Below are positions 1-13,100 of a stretch of 64,000 bases of DNA, in pieces. The position numbers were made by a program, and so were the translations under genes. The notes under the pieces are model-generated. The model searched no databases, was not told the origin of the DNA, and worked only from the letters and a program-made list of their open reading frames with translations. Each line of letters opens with the position of its first letter. The stretch's first letter is position 1. The stretch comes from Phoebastria nigripes (lineage: Eukaryota > Chordata > Aves > Procellariiformes > Diomedeidae): the NCBI GenBank assembly GCA_035582835.1, contig JAYKAV010003266.1:4756415-4820414 (forward strand), given 5' to 3'.

Positions 1-1101
1 ATGGTTTTAGTCTCTGTTATACCTTGATATTCAGCACAAATCTGTACAACACTTGAGTACTGCAGTTATTTACAAGGAGAAATACTAACACAGCTGAACT
101 TTACTCATGATGATTCATGATATTATACCTTGTTGCGCTATCATTCGTCTTCACAAAAGTGCAAGCAGGTCAATTAAATTCAGACACACAGCTTAAACAT
201 TCATGCAACATCCTGTCATTGCAAGACTTGAAGACAAGGTATTCCGCTTTGCATCCACAGATCTCATTTTCCTCTCTGACTGCATCCCAACAGATCAAGC
301 ACTGAGAATGCATTTTGCCCAGTCTCACTTCCTGGAATCCTGTCACTGTTTTGCCTTATTTCATACTGGAATGTGGTCTCTCCAGCCTTGCATCCTCTCA
401 GAGCATGAAAAAGCAATTCTGACAAAAGTGTATTAAAAAGTAAAGGGTACCTGCCACATTACCCTTGTACAGCTACCTCTTCTNAGAGTTAGATCATTGC
501 ATCACTGCCTCCACAGAGAACACAGTTCTCTAGAGAGCCAAATGACCAAACGACAGGGACATTCAGAGAAATGGTGCGATGAAGGGTAGTGGTAATATAC
601 AAGCTGGTCATGAGCTAAAAGGCTTTGAGATTAAAAAGGATCTCTTCATTGACTTAAAAATGTATTCCACTTGTTTGCATCAAGTGATCAGAAACATGAC
701 TAGCTAAGGATTCCTAATCTATTTTCAGATCTAACTACTTCCATTAAAAACAAACAAACAACAAAAAAAACCAAAACAAAAAAACCCCAAAACCTTGCAC
801 TTCAGTTTCTTTTACCTGCCTCTTCCTACAGAAGTTTCCTAGAGCTTTTGTTTGTGTGGTGGCACAATGAACAAGACTGGGGAACTGACTGAGCTACGCA
901 TCTTGCCACAAAATGTTTGTGCCGACAAAGAAGGGGAATACGCACAGGTTGGCAGGCTACCTCCTTCAGTAACAGGGTGGCTCTATTCCAAGTTAAGTGC
1001 ACATGAACCTACTGCCTTAAGCCAGCATCTCTTCCATTAGATCTGCCATCCTATCACATAATACACGCTACATGGGGTTTGCTACAGTTTAAATGCCTTA
1101 C
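1..1101 (-). other. ILRUN: ILRUN intron 2, donor side (partial)
   Basis: This starts with the donor GTAAGG (reverse complement of 1096-1101) after exon 2 and runs off the window. I see no exon, RNA gene or recognisable mobile element. An A-rich, C-interrupted simple tract lies at about 745-793. Confidence 0.8.
745..793. repeat. A-rich low-complexity tract (A/C simple sequence)
   Basis: This stretch is almost only A and C, with irregular AAAC and AAACC units. The same kind of tract recurs at about 2610-2650, and on a much larger scale at 52640-52820. Such tracts are common in bird introns and carry no recognisable element body. Confidence 0.7.
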
Positions 1102-4100
1102 CTGTGTTTTGTATCCTCCATGTTTTTGTAAACTGGGTATCAGGAGGGATGGACTCTCCTTCACCTATGGTGACATCTTCAACAAAGGACATGGAGGGTA
1201 CATTGATATTTGGACTCTCGAAATCATAGTAGGCTCCAATGGCGGCTTGTAGATTCCTAGAAAGCAAAAAAGCAAATTACAACCTAAAGTACAGGTGGCT
1301 CAGGTCCTTTTCANAGGTTTACGTATCTCATCCTAAACAGTTAAGCAAAAATATTGTCCAGACTATATTAGCTCTGCTGCTCACGTTTTTTTAAAGCTTT
1401 TATCTATCACACATGAATTCTCCAAGATAACAGAGCTCCAAATACAGCATTTTACTTGCCAGGGACACTATTTTAGACCACTTTTCTACTCTGCTTCTTA
1501 TTTTCACTGGAAATCTTGGAACTTAAGAGTCTTGGAGACCTCTACCCCATTAGCTCTTTATGAAATTTGCTGAAAAGTTCAAGAGATACTGAGGGAAGGG
1601 CTACACAGCAGCATGTAAACANCAGGGCTGTTTCTTTATACCAGCCTTGTTTCCCGAGCTAATTTCAAAAGGACTGAACCTCTCCGTTTTATTTTGGCAC
1701 AAAAGGTCCAAAGGAGCACAAAATGAACAAAACACAAAGAACGCTCTTATGATAACTCTCAGGGCCAAAGGGCATCAGTAGCTACGGATAATAACTCAAG
1801 CCTTGCTGCTTTTGAAACATATGGTCATGTATGAGCCANGAATACTCTAAGACTATTTATTAATCACTAAAGTGCCTGCTCAGCTCTGGATAGTCACAGC
1901 TCAAAGGAACTTATAAACCATCTGAGTCAAAAGTTCTTACTGAATAAAGACAAATGACAGTGGAAGTCTGTGATATATTAAGGACATTCAGAAAGCCACA
2001 AATGCTATTGATTCCTGAGTCGTGGTGTAGCTGAAACTCATATGATAATTAATTTGAAAAGAGGAGCAGTCAAACAGGAAGAGGATTCATGAGTCTTAGC
2101 TGCCGTTCCACGATATACTATTAAGTTATTATGTAAGTGTTTGGCAAATCATGTAATTCCTCTGTTTACGCATGTCTGTGAGGTTGTGGCCCTAATTTAC
2201 ATGTTGTGAGTAGGTGCTGTGAGAATGGAGATGAGTAAAATCTCACCAAAAGCAATGGGCACAATAACTGCTTTTTATTCATGATTAGAAAAATCTGTGT
2301 TGCTTTTTTGAGCATGATAAAAAAAAAACCTTCAAGAACTGGGAACCACCACCTAAAACAAAGCCATGCAGAAGGCTAGTCAGAAGCTGCACTATATGGG
2401 TACAGTGATATACTGAGGTTTTTTATTGTGCGGTGGAGTGTCATGTGTCTAAACCAAAGCCAGAAAGCCAAGGTGAAAGCAAGAGAAACATTTGCAGCAT
2501 GACCCTGAGAAAGAGCAAACATAGGGCTTTTCGGACTCCTTGCCAGCTGGAAAGAGGCTCAAAACAGTGAGCAAAGAAACTGCCTCCTGTTCAATTCCTA
2601 CAGTGTTCAAGGAAAAAAACCAAACNAACAAAAAAACCCAAACAAAAAATCAGACATTCTAGATAAAATCAGAACTGCACGGGAGAAGTATCACTGCTCT
2701 CTCCTCACAGAAAATACAGGGGACCCAAAGTGTAGTAGCTAATAGTGCTGGAGCTTGGGTCAAAGGGGGTAATAGCAGTATTAGGCAGATCTGTGAGCCA
2801 CCCGTGATGGGGTAGAGTGGGAGAGGACCTAAACAACAGATGCATCAGTTTGGTAATCCATCACAAATGACAGAAGATAATCACCACAGGAGTTACTGAC
2901 ATCCTGCTAAGTCTCCCAGAGCACAGCCAGTGTGTTAGGAGGCACTGGAGGAATGTTCTGCACAACATGGCCACGGTGACCACGGTGATCGATTGGCAAA
3001 TTCAGCAAACTGAGGCTTACAGCGAGACCTTTCGCCATCGACACGGAACGGACTTTGCTACGAAGGGGAGACAAAAGAGCCACCGTGTAAGATTTCCACG
3101 TTTAGAACAATGAATTTCAGACCAGAAGCCATTATTCGGCTTGAGGCATTTTCTACTTAGGAGTGTCAGGGCTATATTTAATACAGCCAGCTCAGTCAAA
3201 TGCTACAGGAAGGGTGCATGTCACATTAGCCAATAAATAGAGACAAATGCTCAGTTTTACGTCACCAACCGCCTGTTGCTTATACACTGCACAAGATTTA
3301 CATAACTCACAACAGGGCTGTGCCAAGAGACTTCTGTTCGCTCAACCAGCTAACACTATGATCTAGAGTTTAGTTTTCACTACGATTTCTTCCTGTATTA
3401 CAGCAGTCCGAGGCAAAAGGTATTCCAAGAGCTACAAAAGACAGCAATACAGCTCTTTCTCTTCCTAATCCCCTACTACATAAATACATTTTCAGACATA
3501 TCACAACATCTTGTGAGTTATGATTCTGGAATCAGTAGTAATGACGTTTTATTGACATTGAGAGGAAAAAAAAAAAAAACTTCCAAGGGGAGGATTTCTA
3601 CTGTAATTCTTTGTAAGGCTGCCTGCACTGTTTTTTGTTTGCTTGGCTGCAAACACGCTTCAAAAGGTAGTGGGCTATTTGTGCACATAGGCCCTCTGCC
3701 AACTCTCTTCCCCTCCCTGTGTCATATTTCATTGCTTGCTTTGCCATTGGGAAACAACTCCAGCCCTCTGCAGCATTTAGTTAAAAACTAACTAAAGAAG
3801 AACACATGCTGAAAAACAGATTTGCCACCCTTTTGTGATCAGATATCCACACACCCACCTTCCTGCTCCCGCCATTTTGATCAATGTGCTGCGGGCTTTG
3901 TTTGGGGTGAGCCCTTTTGCACATTCAGATACATCTTGGCTTTCCCACTAGAAAATTAAAAAGAAGCTTCCAGAAACTAAAGAGAAATTGAAAGTGGCCA
4001 GAGCCAAAGTCAGGATGACAAAGCAAATCTGACTTAACTTCAAGTTCTTTGACACAGACAACCCTAAGAGATAGCCACTGAGAGGCCGTATGGCACCNCT

Positions 4101-7100
4101 CTGCTGCAAGAGATACCCACGGCGCTCACATTTTAGTCATGCTCTCTGCTTACACAACCAGCAAAGCCAGCACCATATCACTGCTAGCTTTGTTTCCACC
4201 CTTTCCAAGAGACAGNGCTCCCCCCCGCCTTCCCTACCCCCCAAAAAACCAAGTATCAGTGTGAATGCAGTACTTTGCTTGGGGAAAATGAGTGCCACTT
4301 GCAGAGGCAAACTATTTGCAACCTGACTATTTGCAGCTTCTTGAGACAAAGTAGTACACCCTACCGCTCTGCCTTTCTACTATAGGCACAGTATTAGTGG
4401 ACTTTACAAGCAAATGCAAGCATTTAATGAGAGAGATGGCTTCAAGGTCAAACACACTCAAGGCCCTGAAATTTGTGGGTTTATATATACATTTTTTTAT
4501 ATATATACACACCCACTTTTTTTTTTTTTTTTTTTAGGTCTTTACCCTTGTGCCCCAGCTGTAATTGCATAGCACCAACTGCAGAGACTTCAGAGACAGG
4601 AACAAAGAGTTAGACCTCCGAGAGGAAGGGGTTATCATCTAAAGGCTTCTGCTTACACATCCATGCCTGCTTTATTTTACTCCTCCGAGGTGTGACTTGC
4701 ACCACACTACCCCTTTGCTCTCTGCCATATGAGATAAATTACTATTACAAACCAAACAACTGTGAAATGAAGATGAGCATGCCAAATCCAGCCAGTGTAA
4801 TTTACATGACTGATCTCTGCTAATTACAGGGATGGCCATACATGTCTGTCTTAACATAGCCCTTCAGGTGTCAGGCCCTCCTTACCTTTCCTAAATTAAG
4901 CAATTTTTCCATTTTTAGAGCAGTCCTGGACTCTAACATTAGCTTGTAGCTCTGCCATCCTTACAGAGCAGGTCTGACAGGACTTAGGCTCAAACTCCTG
5001 AAAAAAGCCTGCAATCAGAAGTCACCCCAGCGACCTGGTGAGCCTACTTAAAACCAACACGGTGCTCAATTTCAGTCTTAAGAGCAAGAATCTGGAAAGA
5101 GAGAGGGGAGAAGGCAGCAAGAAAGGTTACAGCTCCATATTATCAACCAAATCCATTCTAACTATGGGTATCCCACTCCTTCCTCTCCAAGGGCATGCCA
5201 TGACTCTTAAGTGTCAAGTGCTTTTCCAACAAAATATTACCCGCAGAACCAGAGAAAGTGTTCCTTTTCAGATCAATTCTTTTGCTCTGCTGCTTTGTTT
5301 CAAGCCTCAGGAGCTAAATTACAATAGTGAAGTTAAAACCTTCTCTGCTAATAGCTCTGGAGATGTCCCTTAACAACTCTTAAGTGTTTGCAAAGAGGTG
5401 GTTTATCTTGAGCCCTCCTTTGCCTTCCCTGTTTTTTTCCAGACAGCCTTTTGTTATGTTAAACCAATATATTTAGACAGTAATTACTCCCAATTAACTA
5501 GGTCACCACACAGTATTCAAAAATAAAAGAAACTCTTCCAAATCAATTAAAAAACTAGAGGCCTCCTTATACAACCTAACTGTTGTGCAAACAAAAAGCA
5601 ATATATGGGTAATTGGAAATTTTTTTTTTTTTTTTCATGAATTGAATCAGATTCTGTTTTAGGAGAATGAAGAAGCCGAAGCACTGAGGCTTACTCACTG
5701 CGGCCTTATGCAAAGCAGGGCATATGCACAATACCTAATCCTTCTGTTACCAATAAAACATATGATTCTTTCAACATATACAAGTTAAGCATTTGGAAGG
5801 AAAGCAATACAAACAGGTCATCCTAACATACAAGACAAGGGACATTAGAGTCCAGGCAAACAGATACTCTCAAAACAGGTAGAAGGAAAGTGAACTGGAG
5901 TAATCGTCTACCATCCAGCAGCTGTAACCCTCCCACACACCTCTCCCACCAACCATCGTGCATGGCTGACACAAGGAATGGCATTTTGGTTTTGTTTTCA
6001 ATCCAGCAGCTTAAAGACCTGAACTCGAAAAAATCCCTTATGATGTGCAGGTTGCCTAATGTACGCGGTGACACATAAGAATTCCACTCCAAAGTAACAT
6101 TTACAGGAGAAAGGAACAACTTTAAAGTTTTAACTATAAATGTTACAGGAATCTCTAAGTTTTCATTTATTGTCAAATTCTTTGATGAAAGATCCAAAGA
6201 TTTTTTTTTTTTTTTTTTTAAAAGAAAGATAGATTTTTTGGGGGGGTAAAAATCCAAATCAAATCAAAGCTTAAGCTCAAAATCCAGCACACAAGTTTTG
6301 CTCTTACTAGCTCCTGCCTGCTCCTACAGCCACACCACCTATCACCAGCTATCGGGTGAAAGTTTCTAGTGCTGCGATTCTCCTGAGCTGTCAGAAAAAG
6401 CAAAGGCTAGACTTCTCAATGCAATACCAACTTAGCCTTCAATTTAGCATTTCAGAGAGGATGTAGCCCTTAGATCATCACAGACAGTAAGTAGAGGACA
6501 TTTATTAAGTCAAGTAGAAAGCACTTTGACAAATGGACTCAGTCACTTCGTTGTGCAGAGCAACTGTAATAAAGTAAATGCCAAGTTACATTTCTCTCCC
6601 TCCGTGGAGGAAGAGAAAAGCCAGGCAAGTGTCCAATCTGTAACGTATGTTCGCTGTACATCCTCAGCACTCACGCATGGCGCAATATTTTGTCATGAGA
6701 AAGGCAACTCAGGTGTTATTCTCCTGGAAACCTGCAGTGCAAAAACTGAGCAGCGATATAAAAGTACAATAAAATCTCAAGAACACAATGAGTTACATAG
6801 AACACCTTGTACTCTTTCCGTAACTGAATTCTCAACCTTTACAGACCTTTCTCTCGTCCTCCAAATGCAGTATGTAACCAGGCACCATAATACCCCATAA
6901 GGTGTCTATTGTTAAAAACAGAAAGAAATGTGCAAAAGAAATAGTGCAGCAGATGGATAATTTCTCACTCCTAAATAATGGAACATCTCTACATGATACA
7001 GGTGGGAGAGACTAAAAGTGTACATGGAGGACATCCAAATGAGGCAATCCCAAGTCCACTCTTTTTGTCTCTTAGTCTCTAGTATCTTATTTGGATTTCA

Positions 7101-10100
7101 TTTGCCCCAGCTATCGGGGAACTGGATTGATAACACCAAGGGCTAGGACATCTCAAACAGCTCTCCTATTGCTCCTGAAGTAGGAGACGCCTCCCCCAAA
7201 GCCTTAGAGAAAGCTGAAGGGGGAAGAGATGCACTCATTACACCACAGGGAAGCACTTTTACCTGGAGTTTTCAATTCAAACATTTTCAATAGAGATGAC
7301 ACATGGCAATTAAGTGGAAAGTCTCAAGATGTTTTTGAAGGGCTGGAATTTTAATCAGCGAATAGCTTTCAATAGACATAATTTCAGAAAGCAAAATTTG
7401 TGTATCAGTTATCTTCACTCTTGACCTTTCCTACACTAAACCATGAGGTTGGGAAGCTACCTTAGAAGACGTTAGATGATCCAAAAGGACCACTGAGGGA
7501 AGTCAAAAGCTTTAAGCTGAACTTACACAGCTGAAGGAGGGGGGAAAAGAACTGGCTAATTCAAAGCTTATGTATTTTCTCACATGAAGCCACTGAAAAA
7601 CATTTCATTGTCTTAGCTGAAAACAGCCAGTTCCAAATACAAGTGGGACGTTCCAGGAAGANGACAGAAACCTGCGGTGACTAGAAGCAATACTGTGCTC
7701 TCTGCAGGGGCAGCACAAGGAAAGAAACCGAGAGGCCACAGAAGAGGCACACCATTTTCAGTGCACCCCAAACCACCAAAGGAAATCAATTCCCTTTAGC
7801 AGGCTTTTAGATACATACAAACACACACACGGGCAGTTTAACCATTATCGCGGTGCCTGCACTTGGCTGAGCACTGTACCTTGCCAAACAGCAGCAAGCG
7901 GTCTCAATGACAGAATCAATACTAGGATGCTGCTATAAGCACAAGTCCACACAGCCATCCCCAGCAGCTGAACCCTCCTAAAGCAGGTGGTCAGGAGCTT
8001 TAAGTGTGGAGTAAAATATTTTGAGAATGTCACAGCAGGAGCTGCTCTCTACTTGCTGCCATTGAAAACAGGCAACAGCTCTTCCCCGTGGAAAGTAATC
8101 AAGAGCTGCCAGTACGCAAAAAATTCTGTAACTGATAATTCCTCAGTATAAACTATGTCACCAATCTATAATTGTCTGCATTAAAGTAAAGGGGGATTAA
8201 GCTACAGAAACTGTCTGAGAACAAGTTCAGGCATGTAAGGCAGTCCAGCTGGACTAAAATTATATTGTACCCAATTCCTTCTGCTGCAGTTGTCTGCTTA
8301 CATTTCCATTTCACACGCACCCAATTTTTAAATGTTTTGTAACTTGGAGCACAGCACAATTATAGTGTGTTCTACAGTTAAAAATACAATATATTTNAAG
8401 TCTAGCTTTCATTCAAAATAATCAGTTCAATTATTTGAGTTATTCTGGAGAAGAGGTGTGTGTTTGCTTTTTTTTAATGCACTAAATAAAAGCTGTCCAA
8501 GAAAATATTTTTCAATTGTTTAATTCTGTAATTTTGTTATTTTTAGTAGCATCAGGGGACAGTTATGGACACCAGAGATGNAACAGTCTACAATAGTTCA
8601 CATGTACTAAGACAACATCCACTATACTTTGTTAACCCCAATGGATTAAGCAGTTTAAAAACTGTTTTCTGCTCCCCAGCCATAGGGTGTGACTGACCCT
8701 ATGTACGCGCTGCTTAGCAGCAGCCATAGCTCAGAGATTGCCAGTCTGTTCTGGCATTTTTGCAACAGTACCTCAAGAACTACTAGACCCATTTCTATGG
8801 TGTCTTTTCTGCCTCTAAAGACAGCAGTTCATCAAATGTTTTAGAGTAAGAATGCCAACAAGTTTAAATCCTCATCTTCCCTCCTCCCTACTACTAAACT
8901 TTATCAAAACCCAAATGATCTTTTAAACCAAGTGCTTCACCCTTCTCACCACATTCAGTTCAGCTGGTCACCACCCACAAATATTAATAACTAGAGTGAG
9001 ATTAAGACCTAGATCACTTAAAACAATTCCTATGTAATGAGACACCTAAGAATACAAGGTTGTTTTGTTTTTATCACCAAGACCTAGGAAGAAGAGAAGC
9101 AAAGTAATACCACTTCCCACCCACCACTATCACTTCCCGAATAGGTGCCTGGATGAGTACTGAAGTAACCCAAAGAAGTTTCCAGGGAAGCAGGAGGATT
9201 GACTTGAAAGATCAGGTCTCAGGCGTCCTGCCTCCTCCATGACATGAGGATTCCCCCCACTGCCCTCTCAAAAGGAAAGGAATATCAAGACTTAAGCTTG
9301 AGATTTATACAGAGCACTGGGGAAGTTTTCCTCAGATTTATCTGAATGTGGATTAGCAAAAGGGAAGTCACAGGAGTCCCACGGACTGAGACAAGGAGCA
9401 GACAAAACATGGGCAGCAGGGACCCCTGAACTCTTCTAAGGTAAAGCACACACAGCACAACTCCCCACTCGCAATGGCATAATAATCTTTGTGGCAAATC
9501 CAACAATGCCAATATGAACACGAAAGAAGGGTTTATATTCATTAGTTCAGGGAAAGAGAAAATCCTACCGTTTGTTGTTTTATCCTACCCTCCTTTGACT
9601 TCTCACATGTGGAGAAAGAGAGGAAAACTCAGTAAATGTAGCAAGACAGAACATCTATTGAAAATCAGGAGGAGTTCTCTGATAGCAGTTGATCAGTTTA
9701 CTGGACATCAAGAAAAACGTTGCCTTCAAACAGCTGAGGAAACCAAATTAATTTGTTCACACTTCAGTCAGGATTTCCAAATAAAAGCTAGCGAAGAGAT
9801 CTTGATGTAAGACCAGATAAGAACAGACATTTTTTCTCCACAACAAACACAAATCTAACAACATACTAGATCTATAATCAGAAGTATTTGATCAGTAATA
9901 AGAGAGATTCATATTTGCATCTAAAGAATGACAAAAAAAGTGTTTTGATTTAAGAGATCAACTAAATTCTTGGGGGGTTGCTGGTCTTTAAGCAAGGGTT
10001 GGAATAAAAATGCAGGTATTTTAATGGCAGGAGTTAGTTGTAGTGAACCCCTCCACCAGACCAATCATGTAGAGCCATACTGTAATCAATAAAAATGGCT

Positions 10101-13100
10101 TTTGCTTTAACCACAGGATCAAAGGTTTCATGGTGCAGGAGCAGCTAAGGCCACACATTCCACCTCAATACTCATATCCTGATAGGTAATGCCTAAAAAC
10201 TTCACAGCTGCACAGTCTGACTTTGCTTGTCCTTGTATTTGCTTTCTATATATGCTTTTTCCATAGGTCTTTGAAACATAACACGCAACTATTTGAAGAC
10301 TGGGAGAAAAAAAGAAAAAGAAAAAAGATTTACCATAGGATGACTAGATATATTGTCACCCTTTAAATACAGTACGTGCAGGAAAGCTGAGGACACTGAC
10401 ATGAAGAGCCTGCCCGCACACCAGTACTATCCTTTGGCCAACACGTGGTAACCCGTCCATGGCTGAGCTGGGAAGGAGCATTTCAAACCTGAGTTCTTCC
10501 TGACACACACTTGGAGAGCTTCTTTTGAAAAGCAGTCCAAAAATCTGTTAACAGAGGACATCTGCATGCCTTTTTTTTTTTAATGGCAGTTCTGCAAACA
10601 CCTGCAAGGTTAAAAATCAAGACCAGGAGTACTATTGTTACCCTTTATGGGAAATGCATCATGTGTGAGTGAATCCTGTTGATTTGCGTCTGTTATGTTA
10701 AATTCTGTATGTCCCGATGTCTTACCTAAATATACTTTGAGTATTTCTCTGAAGAGTACCTATAGTCCAGCACTACTATCAAGTGTTAACAGATATGCTT
10801 TCATCCACAGATCCGAGTTTTACTTAAAGTAGCATCCTATCACCTTTGCTAGAAAGCAAAAATTAAACACTTCTACAAAGTCAGAGTAAAAGCAATAAAA
10901 ACCCCCCTATTAGCCAAGACATGTCTTTAGACTCCCAATCAAGTAAATCCACTTCTGGGCAATATAGGTGGTTCATTTGATTATAAAGAATTTAAACAGC
11001 CCACCCACAGGGATGAAAACGGGCATTTATAAGGCAATTTTAATTTTGCTAAAAGCCAACATTCTGTCTGTTCTCCAAGACCAACAAAACACTTGCACAG
11101 AAATGCTAGATACATTTTCCTTGCTATGCTCGAAAATTTCAGATCTCTGATGTAAAAATCGGTATCACCACTAGCTAATTCCTACCTCACCTTGGCTCCC
11201 CTCACTCATACATACAGCAATGCCCTACATCTTACACAATATAGAAAGATGTTTTACAGCAGATTTCTGTAGTATTTTCAGAGATAAACTTATAAATATT
11301 TTCATGCAAAACATCGTCTTTAGAGTACTAGTTAAACCATGATACAGCTACAAATTCTTCTAAGTATATGAAAAAAATCGAGGACCTCCAGAAGAGATCT
11401 GACAACTTTACAAAAAATGACCTCAAAAAGACCTTTTTCACCAGAAAGCTAGATCAAAAAAGTCTAGGGTTCACAACAATAAAGCTTTTTTTCCCCACAC
11501 ATACAATGGAAACCATCATTATCTGACACATTTCAATTAAATATTGCACCTACTAGACTTATAAAAATTCAGCTTTCTAAACAAAAGCTAAAAAGAGAAT
11601 GTAAAGAAATATTACATGTAAATTACTGAATTATACATACATTAAATTAAGTCTTCCAAATTAGGAATCCCTTCACAGCCAACTGTGTTGAAATATGGAT
11701 TTTAAATCCAGCACCACTAGCTACTTAAATCAAATTAATTCACTTTCTCACAGAATTAAAGAAGCTCCAAGCCTTATGCTGCAGCCTCTCACCCTCAAAG
11801 TTGATATACTCTCAATTAAAAAAAGGTAATTCCTCTTCCTTGTCACAATGCAATTTCCATACCAGCTTTAGAGGAATCCAGTGACTTTTATGAAATAGGC
11901 CTTAACTGAGTGTCAACAAAAAATAAAATGCACATTCTGTGCAGTTTCCTCTGCTCTTACATTTACACTAATCCATATTGCTAGAAACCAGTCAAGGCTA
12001 GGCTGACACTTGAGAACTTTTGTTTTGCAAGTGTTTTCGGAAAGTCCAATCTGCCTTGGTACCATCTATCCAGAGACCTACAACCATTCTTGTGTTAGGA
12101 AGACTCTGAGGAGGTGTTTCGGCGCAGACTCATTCAGCATCAACTGCCTGACCTGAACAATCCCTATTTTTAAAACATTAGCACAAAGGGTTTTCAAAAG
12201 GAGTTTCTTATGTAGGTAGACTGAGTCTAGACAAGTTCAGACACGTTCCTGGCCATACTATCACATAACACTGAAGAGCTGTAGTCAACACCTGGAACTT
12301 AACTTTACCACAAAAATGACTCCCACCAGCCCACTGAGCCCCCTCCCTCAAACCTGCGGTGCTGGATGTGCTTCATGTGCAGGCAGCCGGGCTTCTGCAT
12401 TGCATAACATCTGGAGGGGGGAAGGGAGCAGGGAGAGTTAAGCATGCCATTTAATGGAGGGTGGATTTTTATCCTAGATGCAATGGCAGCAAAATGCCCT
12501 CCCAACTACACTGCCTGGGTTTTCCTCCTGAGGAAGAAATGTTTCGGTGCCAAAACATCTTTTGGAGAAGTTCACTTTTGGCTTTAGGCCAAAAGTGAAA
12601 GCTCAACCTCTCGCTCTAAAGCCTCACAACTTCTGGTGGAAAATAAATAAATAAATAGTAAAGACGGACAACGTGCACTGCCTTTAAAGAATGTAAAGCC
12701 AGGACTCTCAGAAAGGGCAAAGTCGGATTTATGCAGCAGAAAGCTAAGAAGTTAGAACAGCCCACAAACAGAACTCCATGCGTAATTAAAAAGAGGCAGA
12801 ACTCTAGGAAAGCGTTTAATAAATAACAGGGGAAAAGACAACTCACCAAAGTGTTTAACCTGTGTTTCTTGAAGATCAAGGAACAGTCTCAGAAACTTAG
12901 GATGCATATGTTCTACCTGAAGCGTTGTTGCAATATTGTTAATAAAACCAGCTGGCAGTTTCTTAGTACTCTCCCAAGTCCGCCAGAACTTCGAAAGTGC
13001 ATTGGGCAATTCCAGGTAAACTGGAGAAGTGGACAGACTTTTAAAGGCTACTTACAAGTATCTATATTGCTCCACAACCACTAATTTTTCCCCCCCTCAA

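Noticed and set aside
5823..6257. 144-codon minus-strand frame in ILRUN intron 1
   Set aside because: It includes a polylysine run from a T-tract, has no recognisable domain, and has no promoter or splice context. Chance frame.
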